Positions 34,259-42,678 of a DNA stretch of 64,000 bases are shown piece by piece (within the stretch, counting starts at the first letter, position 1; every line of letters begins with the position of its first letter). A program made the position numbers and the translations under genes. Under the pieces are notes generated by a model. That model searched no databases. It was given only the letters and a program-made list of their open reading frames with translations, and was not told the origin of the DNA. Origin of the DNA: Celeribacter indicus (GTDB taxonomy: Bacteria > Pseudomonadota > Alphaproteobacteria > Rhodobacterales > Rhodobacteraceae); contig NZ_CP004393.1 in assembly GCF_000819565.1 (NCBI RefSeq), positions 3,844,001 to 3,908,000 on the forward strand, read 5' to 3'.

Positions 34259-34525
34259 ATGGAACGCGAACCCAACCTTGTCATCTCCAGCGCCTCCCAG
34301 CGCGTCGTCGAGGATGGCGTGCCGTTCAAGGTGGATATCTACAAACTCGAAGGTGGGGACGGTTGGTCTCTGGAAGTCGTTACCGAAGACGGGACATCCA
34401 TTGTTTGGGATGATCTCTTCGAAGACGACCAAGCGGCATTCGAGGAGGCAATTAGCACCATTCGCAGTGAAGGTGCGGTCGCCTTCGCCAACGGCGGTTC
34501 GAACGTCATTCCGTTCCGGCAGTAG
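34259..34525 (+). CDS. Small conserved-looking hypothetical protein
   Basis: An 88-residue protein. ATG 34259 has AAGAGGTG upstream; the frame before it is open but not needed. The sequence alternates strands and acidic loops (PNLVISSASQRVVEDGVPF, GGDGWSLEVVTEDGTSIVWD, DLFEDDQAAFEEAIS) and ends SNVIPFRQ. No motif recognised; likely a small soluble protein. The following 34526-34723 is noncoding. Confidence 0.6.
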   Translation: MEREPNLVISSASQRVVEDGVPFKVDIYKLEGGDGWSLEVVTEDGTSIVWDDLFEDDQAAFEEAISTIRSEGAVAFANGGSNVIPFRQ

Positions 34526-34723
34526 CGATCGGCCCAGAGCCGACCTTCAGCCTTGGATCAGAATGCCGCATCGCCGCCCGTCAAAGCTGCCATTCGCCGC
34601 ACTTGCGAACCCTGGCGGGACCCGAAGGTCCCCAGTGCGGACAAAGGGTGCATTCGCTGCGGATGCGCAGATGGCTGCTTCAGGTTTGGCGCACCGATAG
34701 GACATTGCAGCAGGTCGCGCCGG

Positions 34724-35074
34724 TTAGTCCGTATAGCTTTGGCAGGCATCAACTCCGTTGGCTGTCGAGGCAAGTAGCTGATCTGCATCACGGATGAGAT
34801 CGGCGACCCGCCTGTCCGCCAGACGATACCGAACGAAGCGGCCTTTGCTGCGGCGACTGACCAGCCCGCATTCCAGCAGACAGCGCAGATGGTTCGAGAC
34901 GTTGGGCTGACCCAAACCCGTATGCCCGACGATTTCCTGCACGTTGCGTTCGTCCGACACCAGCGCATCGAGGATCGTCAGACGGCTGGGATCGCTTAGG
35001 CCCCGGAAGAGCTTTGCCCGCAGTTCCAGTGTATCGGGTGCCGAAAGATCGTCTTGAATGTTTTGCGCTGTCAT
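34724..35074 (-). CDS. ArsR/SmtB-family metal-responsive regulator
   Basis: A 116-residue regulator starting at ATG 35074; GTG 35086 is possible. Winged-helix motifs are LFRGLSDPSRLTILDALV, VQEIVGHTGLGQPNVSNHLR and CLLECGLVSRRSKGRFVRYR. Two Cys (CLLEC) in the recognition-helix/loop region are a pattern seen in CmtR-like Cd/Pb sensors, which use Cys in that place. It is divergent from a cation-efflux gene with an operator dyad between, so it probably represses it until metal is bound. Confidence 0.85.
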   Translation of the reverse strand: MTAQNIQDDLSAPDTLELRAKLFRGLSDPSRLTILDALVSDERNVQEIVGHTGLGQPNVSNHLRCLLECGLVSRRSKGRFVRYRLADRRVADLIRDADQLLASTANGVDACQSYTD

Positions 35075-35091
35075 ATCATTATCCACTGATA
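35074..35091. promoter_or_regulatory. Operator dyad TATCA-N8-TGATA
   Basis: The inverted repeat TATCA (35074-35078) / TGATA (35087-35091) overlaps the start of the minus-strand ArsR gene and lies about 47 bp before the divergent transporter start. Placement and AT-rich arms fit ArsR/SmtB operators. Confidence 0.5.
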
Positions 35092-35137
35092 CGTTAGCAG
35101 CGTACCTTTTCGCCCGCCACCACAAAAAGGATCGCAC

Positions 35138-35989
35138 ATGAGCCAGCCCGATAACAGCAAGTTGGCGACAGCCTCCTCCCCGATCCGAATGCGGGTGCAA
35201 GGCATGGACTGCGCGAAAGATGCCGCCGAGATCGAGCGCGCGGCCCGGTCTGCGGGCGTGGCCGAAGGCGACGTGAAAGTGTCCGCCGCCACCCACATCA
35301 TGACATTGCGGATCGCGGACGGCGATCTGCCGAAAGTGCGGCCCGCGCTCGACGCGACCGGCTACGGTTTCGAGAAGATCGAGGACGGCGATACATCGTC
35401 CGATCCGGCCTACAAGGACCCGAGCTATCGCCGCGCGCTCTGGATCGTGGTCGCGCTCAATCTCGGATACGGCGTGGTCGAAATGTTCGGCGGGTTCTTG
35501 TCCGGTTCGCAGGCGCTGAAGGCAGACGCGCTCGATTTTCTGGGCGATGGTGCGATCACGTTTCTGGGCCTGCTCGCCATCGGCTGGAGCCTGACATGGC
35601 GGGCGCGGTCGGCGATGATCCAAGGCGTGTTTCTGGGCCTTCTGGGCCTTGGCGTTGTCGGCAGCACGCTCTGGCGTGTCCTCAACCAGACCACGCCAGA
35701 AGCCGGGTTGATGGGAGCCTTCGCGGTAGGTGCGCTGATCGTAAACATCCTCGCGGTGCTGCCGCTGCTAAAGCACCGCAAGGGTGATGCCAATATGCGA
35801 GCCGTCTGGCTGTTCTCTCGCAACGACGCCATCGGCAACCTCGCCGTGGTCATCGCCGCCGGGCTGGTCGCGTGGCTTGGCAGTGCATGGCCCGACCTGA
35901 TCGTCGCGTTCGCGATCGCGGGGCTTTTCCTGCATTCGTCGTGGATGATCATCCGCGATGCCCGGAGTGACTTGGTGGAAGCTGACTAA
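35138..35989 (+). CDS. Cation diffusion facilitator-type transporter with N-terminal HMA-like domain
   Basis: A 283-residue protein. Residues 15-85 form an HMA-like ferredoxin fold (RMRVQGMDCAKDAAEIERAA), in which the second Cys of the usual GMxCxxC site is replaced (C-A-K-D). After that come six helices of the CDF type with metal-site signatures DALDFLGDGAITFLG and SRNDAIGNLAVV, while the C-terminal cytoplasmic domain is absent. It probably exports a divalent metal such as Cd/Zn/Pb, as suggested by the divergent ArsR-type regulator. Confidence 0.82.
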   Translation: MSQPDNSKLATASSPIRMRVQGMDCAKDAAEIERAARSAGVAEGDVKVSAATHIMTLRIADGDLPKVRPALDATGYGFEKIEDGDTSSDPAYKDPSYRRALWIVVALNLGYGVVEMFGGFLSGSQALKADALDFLGDGAITFLGLLAIGWSLTWRARSAMIQGVFLGLLGLGVVGSTLWRVLNQTTPEAGLMGAFAVGALIVNILAVLPLLKHRKGDANMRAVWLFSRNDAIGNLAVVIAAGLVAWLGSAWPDLIVAFAIAGLFLHSSWMIIRDARSDLVEAD

Positions 35990-36262
35990 CTCCATCATGG
36001 TGCGACGCGCCGGACGAAAGCCGACATTCGCGCGCCCCGCAGCATCGGTGAGTCTGGGCTCAAAGCGGCCATGCGGCGTCGCGGCGCGGGCCAGCCCTCG
36101 GTACTTCCCAGCGCGATGTCACTTCCGGCCCAAGGACGAAGCCGCTCGCGCGGCAATGGCGCCCGTGACGGGCGCTCGGGGCTGATCGCCACCCTGTGCA
36201 TTTGGGAATGCGGGCACCTGCCTGACGATTGAGGCCTCTCAATCGACAGACAGGAGGTTCCC
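35990..36262. other. Gap with hairpin before the IS91-type element genes
   Basis: The left part is remnant-like and contains AAAGCCGACATTCGC near 36018. Further right, CGATTGAG-GCCT-CTCAATCG (36226-36245) is a perfect 8-bp hairpin just before the ribosome-binding site AGGAGG of the integrase gene. It may belong to the 5' end of the IS91-type element, whose exact edge I cannot place. Confidence 0.4.
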
Positions 36263-37150
36263 ATGACCGAGGAGAGGATTTCGCCGCTACGGGCGCGGAT
36301 GATCGAAGACATGCGCATCCGGGGGATGGGCGAGAAGGCACAGAAGTCCCACATCAGGGCAATCAAGGATTTCGCCCAATTCCTTGGGCATTCACCTGAT
36401 ACCGCCACCCCGGAGGAGTTGCGCGCCTACCAGCTGCACATGACCGACACCGGGGTCACGGCCAGCACGTTCAACGTGAGGATCGTGGCGCTGCGGTTCT
36501 TCTTCGGCATGACCTGCGGGCGCGAGGACATGAAGCGCTACATGCAGTTCCGCACCCAGCCGCGGAAGTTGCCTGTGGTGTTCAGCGTCGAGGAGGTTTC
36601 GGACATCCTGATGGCGGCACCCGGGCCGGGCCTGAAGTATCGGGCCGCGCTCAGCATCTCCTATGGTGCGGGGCTGCGCGCCGCCGAGGTCTGCAATCTC
36701 AAGATCGGCGACATCGACAGCGACCGCATGCTGATCCATGTCGAGCAAGGTAAAGGACGGAAGGACCGCAAGGTCATGCTCTCTCCGGGCCTGCTGAACC
36801 TGCTTCGTGACTGGTGGCGCGAAGCGCGTCCCGAGGGCTGGCTGTTCCCGGGCAAGCCGAAGATCAATCCGATCTCGCCTCGGCAGCTGAACCGGGCTTT
36901 CACCTCGGCCAAGCACATGGCCGGGATCAGCAAGCCGGCGACACTGCACACGCTCAGGCACAGCTTTGCGACGCACCTGCTCGAGGCCAACACGGATGTG
37001 CGGGTGATCCAGGTCCTCCTCGGCCATGCCAAGCTCACCACGACGGCGCAATACACCCATGTCGCGACCAAGACGATCCGTGACACGGTCAGCCCCTACG
37101 AGATGCTGGCCAAGCTGCAGGATCAGACGGTGAAGCGAAGTCTGGAGTGA
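36263..37150 (+). CDS. Tyrosine recombinase (phage integrase family) of the IS91-type element
   Basis: A 295-residue XerD-like recombinase. The SAM-like N-terminal domain (MIEDMRIRGMGEKAQKSHIR and after) binds DNA. The catalytic R is in SYGAGLRAAEVCNLKIGD, then the K region QGKGRKDRKVML, HTLRHSFATHLLE with H-x-x-R, and GHAKLTTTAQYTHV with the nucleophilic Tyr. All catalytic residues appear present. The companion transposase follows within 12 bp. Confidence 0.92.
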   Translation: MTEERISPLRARMIEDMRIRGMGEKAQKSHIRAIKDFAQFLGHSPDTATPEELRAYQLHMTDTGVTASTFNVRIVALRFFFGMTCGREDMKRYMQFRTQPRKLPVVFSVEEVSDILMAAPGPGLKYRAALSISYGAGLRAAEVCNLKIGDIDSDRMLIHVEQGKGRKDRKVMLSPGLLNLLRDWWREARPEGWLFPGKPKINPISPRQLNRAFTSAKHMAGISKPATLHTLRHSFATHLLEANTDVRVIQVLLGHAKLTTTAQYTHVATKTIRDTVSPYEMLAKLQDQTVKRSLE

Positions 37151-37162
37151 CGGGGCGCCGGG

Positions 37163-38356
37163 GTGCCCCGGCCAACGCTGGAGATCGCTGACATCTTTCG
37201 CGCTCATGGTCCCGCGTGGCGGCAGGCCAATGCGGGGCATGTCAGCCTGACCCAGCTGAAGGTGATGTCGGCGATTGAAGCCTGCCGGACCGAAGCGCTC
37301 GGCGGGCATGTCGCGGGCTGTGCCAAGTGTGGCCACCACCACATCGCCTACAACTCCTGCAAGAACCGCCACTGCCCGAAGTGCCAGGGACCGGCGGCAC
37401 GCGACTGGATGGAAGCCCGCGCCGAGGACCTTCTGCCTGTGGAGTATTTCCACGTCGTCTTCACCCTGCCAGCCGAGATCGCGCAGATCGCCTTCTGGAA
37501 CAAGAAGGCCGTCTACGGCCTGCTGTTCCGCGCGTCCGCGGAAACGGTCATGACCATCGCCGCCGATCCCAAGCGCCTCGGCGCCCGGATCGGCATGACC
37601 AGCGTGCTGCACACATGGGGATCGGCCCTGACGCATCACCCCCACATCCACATGATCGTGCCGGGCGGAGGCCTGTCGCTGGATGGCACCCGATGGGTCG
37701 CCTGCAAGCGGGGGTTCTTCCTGCATGTTCGCGTGCTGTCCCGCCTGTTCCGGCGGCTTTTCCTCGACGGCCTGCTGGCCCTGCATCGGGCCGGAGAGCT
37801 GGCTTTCTACGGCGGTCTCGAAGGATTGGCGCAGGCAGATGCCTTTGCCGCTTGGCTCAAACCGTTCCGCAGATCCGAATGGATCGTCTACGCCAAACCG
37901 CCCTTCGGCGGCCCCGAGGCGGTGCTGGCCTACCTGAGCCGCTACACCCACCGCGTCGCGATCTCGAACCATCGCCTGATCAGCGCAGACGCCGAGACGG
38001 TGGCGTTTCGATGGAAGGACTACCGCATCAAGTCCGGTAACAGGCAGAAGGTCATGCGCCTCTCGACATCGGAGTTCATCCGCCGGTTCCTGATGCATGT
38101 CCTCCCCGACGGCTTCCACCGCATCCGGCACTACGGCCTGCTGGCCAGCGCGAGCCGGAAGGTCAACATCGACCGGATCCGAACCCTGCTTGGCCAGACC
38201 ATGCCGGTCCGGGATGCTCTGCCCGCCGCCGAGGCAGCGCCGCTCACCCTGCGCGAGCCGTGCCCTTGCTGCGGCGGCCCGATGCGCATCATCGAAATTT
38301 TCCGCCGCGGCCAGAAACCGATGTCGCGCGCCCCACCTCGGGAGCAGGCCGCATGA
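37163..38356 (+). CDS. IS91-family HUH transposase
   Basis: A 397-residue rolling-circle transposase starting at GTG 37163. The N-terminal zinc-binding domain has CAKCGHHHIAYNSCKNRHCP. The HUH motif is HHPHIHMIVPGGG, and the catalytic-tyrosine region is AYLSRYTHRVAISNHRL. A C-terminal CPCCGGPM zinc site follows. It cleaves and joins single strands at the element ends. It seems intact. Confidence 0.92.
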   Translation: MPRPTLEIADIFRAHGPAWRQANAGHVSLTQLKVMSAIEACRTEALGGHVAGCAKCGHHHIAYNSCKNRHCPKCQGPAARDWMEARAEDLLPVEYFHVVFTLPAEIAQIAFWNKKAVYGLLFRASAETVMTIAADPKRLGARIGMTSVLHTWGSALTHHPHIHMIVPGGGLSLDGTRWVACKRGFFLHVRVLSRLFRRLFLDGLLALHRAGELAFYGGLEGLAQADAFAAWLKPFRRSEWIVYAKPPFGGPEAVLAYLSRYTHRVAISNHRLISADAETVAFRWKDYRIKSGNRQKVMRLSTSEFIRRFLMHVLPDGFHRIRHYGLLASASRKVNIDRIRTLLGQTMPVRDALPAAEAAPLTLREPCPCCGGPMRIIEIFRRGQKPMSRAPPREQAA

Positions 38357-38492
38357 CGAAACGCCCGTCACTGTCACGAACACCACTCCGGATCTTGCAG
38401 TCGGCCCGGCCCGGCTCAGCTTTGCACTACGCGGCGCCGCACCGACGAGCCGCCGACGGAATGCGCCATCCGAGACCGAACAGCATCATCTG

Positions 38493-38501
38493 GGCGGATC
38501 A
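38493..38501. repeat. Target site duplication of the IS256-family element (left copy)
   Basis: GGCGGATCA at 38493-38501 is repeated exactly at 39878-39886 on the other side of the element. A 9-bp duplication fits the 8-9 bp usual for IS256 relatives. Confidence 0.9.
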
Positions 38502-39877
38502 GAGTAACGCGCTAAAGTTGGTGATGCCCTGAGGGGCGGCATATCATGGCGGTGTTCAGACGCCGTCAATTCTCAGCCGAGAAAGGGATATGCCACATGT
38601 CGGAGACTACCATCAGCACGCTGCCCGATCCATCAGGGTTGTCGCCGGATCCGCTGACGGACCTCATCCGGGAGGGTGCGCGCAAGCTGATCGAACAAGC
38701 GGTTGAGGCCGAGCTGGCAACGCTCCTCGCCTCGTTCGCTGAGGAAAGGCTCGATGACGGTCGGGCCAGGTTGGTGCGGCACGGACATTTGCCGGAGCGC
38801 GAAATCCTGACCGGGATCGGTCCGGTCGCCGTGAAGGTGCCGCGGGTGCGGGATCGCAAGCCGGGAGCGGAGAGGATCTCCTTCACGCCCAGCATACTGC
38901 CGCGCTACCTGCGCAAGGCCAAATCGGTCGAGGAACTGCTGCCCTGGCTCTACCTTAAGGGGGTCTCCACCGGCGACTTCGGCGAGGCGCTGGCCGCCCT
39001 GCTGGGGCCGGACGCCAAGGGCCTGTCGGCCAAGACCGTCACCCGCCTGAAAGCCAACTGGTGGTCCGAATACGAGGCTTGGGAAAAGCGCGACCTCGGA
39101 ACCCGGCGGTTCCTCTACATCTGGGCCGACGGTGTCTACTTCAAGCCGCGCATGGCCGAGGAAAAGCAATGCGTTCTGGTCATCGTCGGGGCGGATGAAT
39201 ACGGCCGGAAGGAACTGCTGGCCATGACCGACGGCTTCCGCGAGAGCACCCAGAGTTGGCGCGAGGTGCTGCTCGATCTCAAGCGGCGCGGCCTCACGCA
39301 GGATCCCAAGCTCGCGATCGGCGACGGTGCCCTCGGCTTCTGGACGGCCCTGCGCGAAGTCTTCCCCACGACGCAGGAGCAGCGGTGCTGGCTGCACAAG
39401 ACCATGAACGTGCTGAACGCGCTGCCGAAATCGGCGCAGGCCAGGGCCAAAGGACACCTGCACGACATCTGGCAGGCCGGGACAAAGGCCGAAGCCAACG
39501 TCGCCTTCAACTTCTTCGTCGAAACCTACGGCGTGAAATGGGACAAGGCGGTGGCCAAGCTGGTCAAGGACCGGGACGCGCTGCTGACCCTCTACGACTA
39601 TCCGGCCGAGCACTGGAAACATATCCGGACGTCAAATCCGATCGAGAGCACCTTCGCCACCGTCCGGCACCGCACGCGGCGAACCAAGGGCTGCCTGAGC
39701 CGAAAGACCGGACTCGCCATGGCCTTCCGGCTGATGATGTCGGCGCAGAAGAAATGGCGGAGGCTCGACGGTCGGAACCGCCTGCCGGAGGTCATCAGCG
39801 GGGTTGAGTTCCGCGACGGCGTCCGCCACATTCAAGCTGCCGCCTGATCAAGCGTCACCAACTTTCGCGCATATCTC
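38502..39877 (+). mobile_element. IS256-family insertion sequence
   Basis: A 1376-bp element with imperfect terminal inverted repeats of about 25 bp (left GAGTAACGCGCTAAAGTTGG, right complement GAGATATGCGCGAAAGTTGG). It is flanked by the 9-bp duplication GGCGGATCA. One transposase gene. It appears complete and was inserted just downstream of the IS91-type transposase. Confidence 0.93.
38597..39847 (+). CDS. IS256-family transposase (mutator type)
   Basis: A 416-residue transposase. ATG 38597 is preferred over the open frame from 38546, because MSETTISTLPDPSG follows a purine-rich AAAGGG. DDE residues: D in YIWADGVYFKPRM, D in AIGDGALGFWTAL and E in SNPIESTFATVRHR. The conserved CWLHKTMNVLNALPK of the Transposase_mut family is intact. 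Confidence 0.93.
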   Translation: MSETTISTLPDPSGLSPDPLTDLIREGARKLIEQAVEAELATLLASFAEERLDDGRARLVRHGHLPEREILTGIGPVAVKVPRVRDRKPGAERISFTPSILPRYLRKAKSVEELLPWLYLKGVSTGDFGEALAALLGPDAKGLSAKTVTRLKANWWSEYEAWEKRDLGTRRFLYIWADGVYFKPRMAEEKQCVLVIVGADEYGRKELLAMTDGFRESTQSWREVLLDLKRRGLTQDPKLAIGDGALGFWTALREVFPTTQEQRCWLHKTMNVLNALPKSAQARAKGHLHDIWQAGTKAEANVAFNFFVETYGVKWDKAVAKLVKDRDALLTLYDYPAEHWKHIRTSNPIESTFATVRHRTRRTKGCLSRKTGLAMAFRLMMSAQKKWRRLDGRNRLPEVISGVEFRDGVRHIQAAA

Positions 39878-39886
39878 GGCGGATCA

Positions 39887-40450
39887 GGGCGCCATTGGGA
39901 ACGGTCTACAGCCTTCGAACCGCACACCACGCTGCACCGGCGCTGGAAACCTCAGCGCACTTTCCCCATAGACAGCACCTGGCCACCGCGGCTTCCACCT
40001 TGGGAGGATTTCCAACGCGGGCCGACGAAGCACCGCCAGGAAATGTTGCACCACGGCCCGCGTCGAAAATCCTTCACCAAACCTGACGTTCGTGCGTTGC
40101 ACAGCGGATGGCTGCTTTGAACCAGCTCGACCCTGTCAGTTGGCCTGGGGCACGGCCTCAAGCAAGGTCTAGTCCCGAGTGGGCGGCCCTCATACGATAC
40201 CCCCACTGTCGGCAAAGTTGTCGCCCGACATTTCGGGCGACCGATGAGGCGCTTCGATGCTACGTAGATTGGTCAGAAGAGATAGATGACCAATCAGGTT
40301 TGAGCGTTGGCTTACAGCCGACGGACGCAACTCTCCTCGTCAATCGAGGAGAGCACGAGAAGTGCTCTATGTTGATCGAAGTGCTCCTTGCAGCGAAGGT
40401 AAACAATCGACAGAGTGTTACTAAATTCAGGATTGGCACACGGAGACAAG
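39887..40450. other. Noncoding region with a cluster of five stem-loops
   Basis: After decayed sequence (39887-40200) a run of hairpins appears: GTCGCCCGA-CATT-TCGGGCGAC (40220-40241), ATTGGTCA-N11-TGACCAAT (40268-40294), CGTTGGC-TTACA-GCCGACG with one G-T pair (40305-40323), TCTCCTCG-TCAAT-CGAGGAGA (40332-40352) and AGAGCAC-N5-GTGCTCT (40350-40368). The overlapping 145-codon frame is not protein-like. The stretch could encode a structured RNA or a regulatory leader of the gene that begins at 40451. Confidence 0.5.
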
Positions 40451-40507
40451 ATGGCGAGAGAAAGCTACTCAGCAGTTCTGCTTACGCAGGGAGAACACCG
40501 TTTCTAC
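40451..40507 (+). pseudogene. 5' stump of a gene cut by IS3 copy 2
   Basis: ATG 40451 with GGAGA a few bases upstream encodes MARESYSAVLLTQGEHRFY before the IS3 terminal repeat begins at 40508. The start looks genuine. The style recalls the beginning of DGQHR/DndB-like proteins, which occur in defence islands, but 19 residues are not enough for a firm call. No continuation is found after the IS. Confidence 0.4.
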
Positions 40508-40560
40508 TGAACCGCTCCGGGTTTGCCGGAGGCTCCAACTCTTGAGTAGGATGGAGCATC

Positions 40561-40887
40561 ATGAGCAAGACAACGAACAAATATTCCCCTGAAGTGCGCG
40601 AGCGAGCGGTTCGTATGGTTTTGGACAACGCCGGTCAGCATGAGAGCCGCTGGCAAGCGATCGTATCGATCTCGGCGAAGATAGGCTGTTCGACGAACAC
40701 GCTGAATGACTGGGTCAAAAAGGCAGAGATTGATCGTGGCGACCGTGCTGGGGTCAGTACCGAGATGGCCGAGAAGATGAAGGCGCTGGAGCGCGAGAAC
40801 CGCGAACTCAAGCAGGCGAATGAGATCCTGCGGAAGGCGTCGGCGTATTTTGCGATGGCGGAGCTCGACCGCCGACCGAAGTCATGA
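40561..40887 (+). CDS. IS3-family transposase OrfA (HTH, leucine zipper), copy 2
   Basis: A 108-residue protein identical to the product at 9734-10060: HTH around [15 protein letters not shown] and a C-terminal zipper [14 protein letters not shown]. Its stop overlaps the OrfB start (ATGA, 40884-40887). Confidence 0.95.
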   Translation: MSKTTNKYSPEVRERAVRMVLDNAGQHESRWQAIVSISAKIGCSTNTLNDWVKKAEIDRGDRAGVSTEMAEKMKALERENRELKQANEILRKASAYFAMAELDRRPKS

Positions 40888-41783
40888 TCGCCTTTATCGA
40901 CGATTATCGTGGAGAGCTCGGGGTCGAGCCGATCTGCAAGCACCTGCCGATTGCCCCGTCCACATACTACGATCATCTGGCCAAACGGGCCGACCCTGAT
41001 CTGCGCTCGGATCGGTTCAAGCGCGACGACGAGCTTCGCCCCGAGATCGAGCGCGTGTTCGATGAGAATTACAAGGTCTATGGCGTGCGCAAAGTCTGGC
41101 GCCAGATGCGGCGGGAAGGATTTGATGTGGCCCGATGCACGATAGCCCGGTTGATGAAGGATTTGGGCCTGCAGGGCGTCATCCGGGGCAAGCCGCATAA
41201 AACGACGATCCCTGACAAGAAGCAGCCGTGCCCGATGGACAAGGTAAACCGGCAATTCCGGGTGCCGGCACCGAACATGCTCTGGGTCAGCGATTTCACC
41301 TATGTCGCCACCTGGCAAGGGTTCGTTTATGTGGCATTCGTGATCGACACGTTCGCGCGCCGGATCGTTGGGTGGCGCGTCAGCCGCACGGCTCACACAG
41401 GCTTCGTTCTCGACGCTTTGGAACAGGCTGTTCATCAGCGGCAGCCTGGTGTGGGACTGATCCATCACTCAGACCGCGGATCGCAATACCTGGCGATAAA
41501 ATACACCGAACGCTTGGCCGAGGCAGGAATCGAACCCTCGGTCGGCAGCGTCGGTGACAGCTATGACAACGCTTTGGCCGAGACAATCAATGGTCTCTTC
41601 AAGGCGGAGGTCATCCACCGCCGTGGCCCGTGGCGCAGTCTGGACGCCGTGGAATACGCCACTCTGGAATGGGTCGACTGGTTCAACAATCGCCGCCTCC
41701 TCGAGCCCATCGGGAACATCCCACCAGCGGAAGCAGAGGCAAACTTCTACGCAGCTCTGGTAACTAAGACCATAGCCGCATAA
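40884..41783 (+). CDS. IS3-family transposase OrfB (DDE integrase core), copy 2
   Basis: A 299-residue protein identical to the product at 8838-9737. DDE motifs [18 protein letters not shown] and [12 protein letters not shown] are intact, so the element is probably still active or only recently arrived. Confidence 0.95.
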   Translation: MIAFIDDYRGELGVEPICKHLPIAPSTYYDHLAKRADPDLRSDRFKRDDELRPEIERVFDENYKVYGVRKVWRQMRREGFDVARCTIARLMKDLGLQGVIRGKPHKTTIPDKKQPCPMDKVNRQFRVPAPNMLWVSDFTYVATWQGFVYVAFVIDTFARRIVGWRVSRTAHTGFVLDALEQAVHQRQPGVGLIHHSDRGSQYLAIKYTERLAEAGIEPSVGSVGDSYDNALAETINGLFKAEVIHRRGPWRSLDAVEYATLEWVDWFNNRRLLEPIGNIPPAEAEANFYAALVTKTIAA

Positions 41784-41823
41784 CTTAAACCAAACAGCCT
41801 CCGGCAAACCCGGAGCGGTTCAT

Positions 41824-42678
41824 TCTGACGGAAATTACTACATCAACAACGCTCCGCCTGATCTTTCTCTTTATTGTCTGAGTGGCGATGATTTGAAGAA
41901 ATGCCTTTCACTTGATGCATTTCGATTTTCATCGCACGCCGCACAAACGGTTCATGAGCTGGAGAAGACAACAGCATATGACAAGCTTACGTCATGGCGA
42001 GTAATTCAAGCCTACTACGCAGCATATTTCTCCGCCCACGCCGTGTTGCGCTTCTTTGGAAAGTCCTTCTCACACCTGGAGCGTGGCCATGTCGGCTTCC
42101 TTAGTGGGCGTTGCAAGAGCGAAGCGGGTTATGCGCCCAGCCTCCCATCATCGTACTATCTGATCGAATCGAATCCGAAGACGCATGATGTAAATTTTTT
42201 CAGATATGGAGAAAGTCACAAGGATCTCTGGAAGTGCTTTCTGGATCTAATTGCCGACTTGGAGCAGCAGGTCCTTACACTTCGAGCGTCTCAGGAACGC
42301 CTTCAAGAGCTCTCCGCACACTTCCTCGATTTGAAGGAAGCCTTGACCAATCGAGGTCAGTTTCCCTCTGGGAACTGGCTCTCAAGTGTTAGAAATGAAG
42401 TCAACTACAAGTCCTTGGAGGGTGTATGGTTCCCCTTCTCAAAGGCCACTCCTTCATTCGAAAATCTGCTTGGAAGAGTACGCGGCTGGAGAGTTGGCGA
42501 CGTAGACTTGGGAAGGCCGACTTTGGAGGGCAATGAGCTAGAGAGGTTTTTCGCCACAGCCTTCGTGGTGGTCGATTTCTGTATTTCACTGTCGCTCGAT
42601 TACAGGGCGCTGACCGAGAGAGAGGGACGGAGATCAGGTGGGTTTTCTCGCTTGGTGAAGCTTACCGCGGCAGCCTGA
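41824..42678 (+). CDS. HEPN-like helical protein, 5' end lost at IS3 copy 2
   Basis: The frame is open from the IS edge (SDGNYYINNAPPDLSLYCLS and on) through about 284 codons to 42678. The true N-terminus is therefore missing, though an internal TTG at 41893 might be used. The segment TSWRVIQAYYAAYFSAHAVL is typical of HEPN-like or related all-helical domains, but no Rx4-6H active-site motif is clear. The C-terminal part is helical with a conserved-looking SVRNEVNYKSLEGVWFPF. Function unknown; it stands in a defence-like neighbourhood. Confidence 0.5.
   Translation, partial: SDGNYYINNAPPDLSLYCLSGDDLKKCLSLDAFRFSSHAAQTVHELEKTTAYDKLTSWRVIQAYYAAYFSAHAVLRFFGKSFSHLERGHVGFLSGRCKSEAGYAPSLPSSYYLIESNPKTHDVNFFRYGESHKDLWKCFLDLIADLEQQVLTLRASQERLQELSAHFLDLKEALTNRGQFPSGNWLSSVRNEVNYKSLEGVWFPFSKATPSFENLLGRVRGWRVGDVDLGRPTLEGNELERFFATAFVVVDFCISLSLDYRALTEREGRRSGGFSRLVKLTAAA

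Larger units (their letters stand above)
36226..38492 (+). mobile_element. IS91-type element with tyrosine recombinase (approximate ends)
   Basis: Two genes on one strand, a tyrosine recombinase and an HUH (Y1-type) transposase 12 bp apart, are the standard content of a group of IS91-family elements in proteobacteria. IS91 elements lack inverted terminal repeats and target duplications, so the ends are only estimated. The right flank is cut at 38493-38501 by the target duplication of an IS256-family element. Confidence 0.7.
40508..41822 (+). mobile_element. IS3-family insertion sequence, copy 2
   Basis: A 1315-bp element with the same 27-bp terminal inverted repeats and the same encoded proteins as copy 1 (8799-10113), in opposite orientation. 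The flanks (CTAC on the left, TTCT on the right) show no direct target duplication. This suggests that a deletion or rearrangement occurred next to the element after insertion. Gene stumps lie on both sides. Confidence 0.95.

Noticed and set aside
36392..38386. 664-codon minus-strand frame over the IS91-type element
   Set aside because: Antisense to both the recombinase and the HUH transposase, which carry complete catalytic motifs.
40108..40545. 145-codon ORF ending in the IS3 repeat
   Set aside because: It crosses several perfect hairpins, has no domain and no good start. The better start is the short frame at 40451.
8799..41822. Proven composite transposon
   Set aside because: The two IS3 copies do bracket the segment, but only copy 1 has its own duplication, and there is no shared duplication outside the pair. 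Movement as a unit is therefore not shown.
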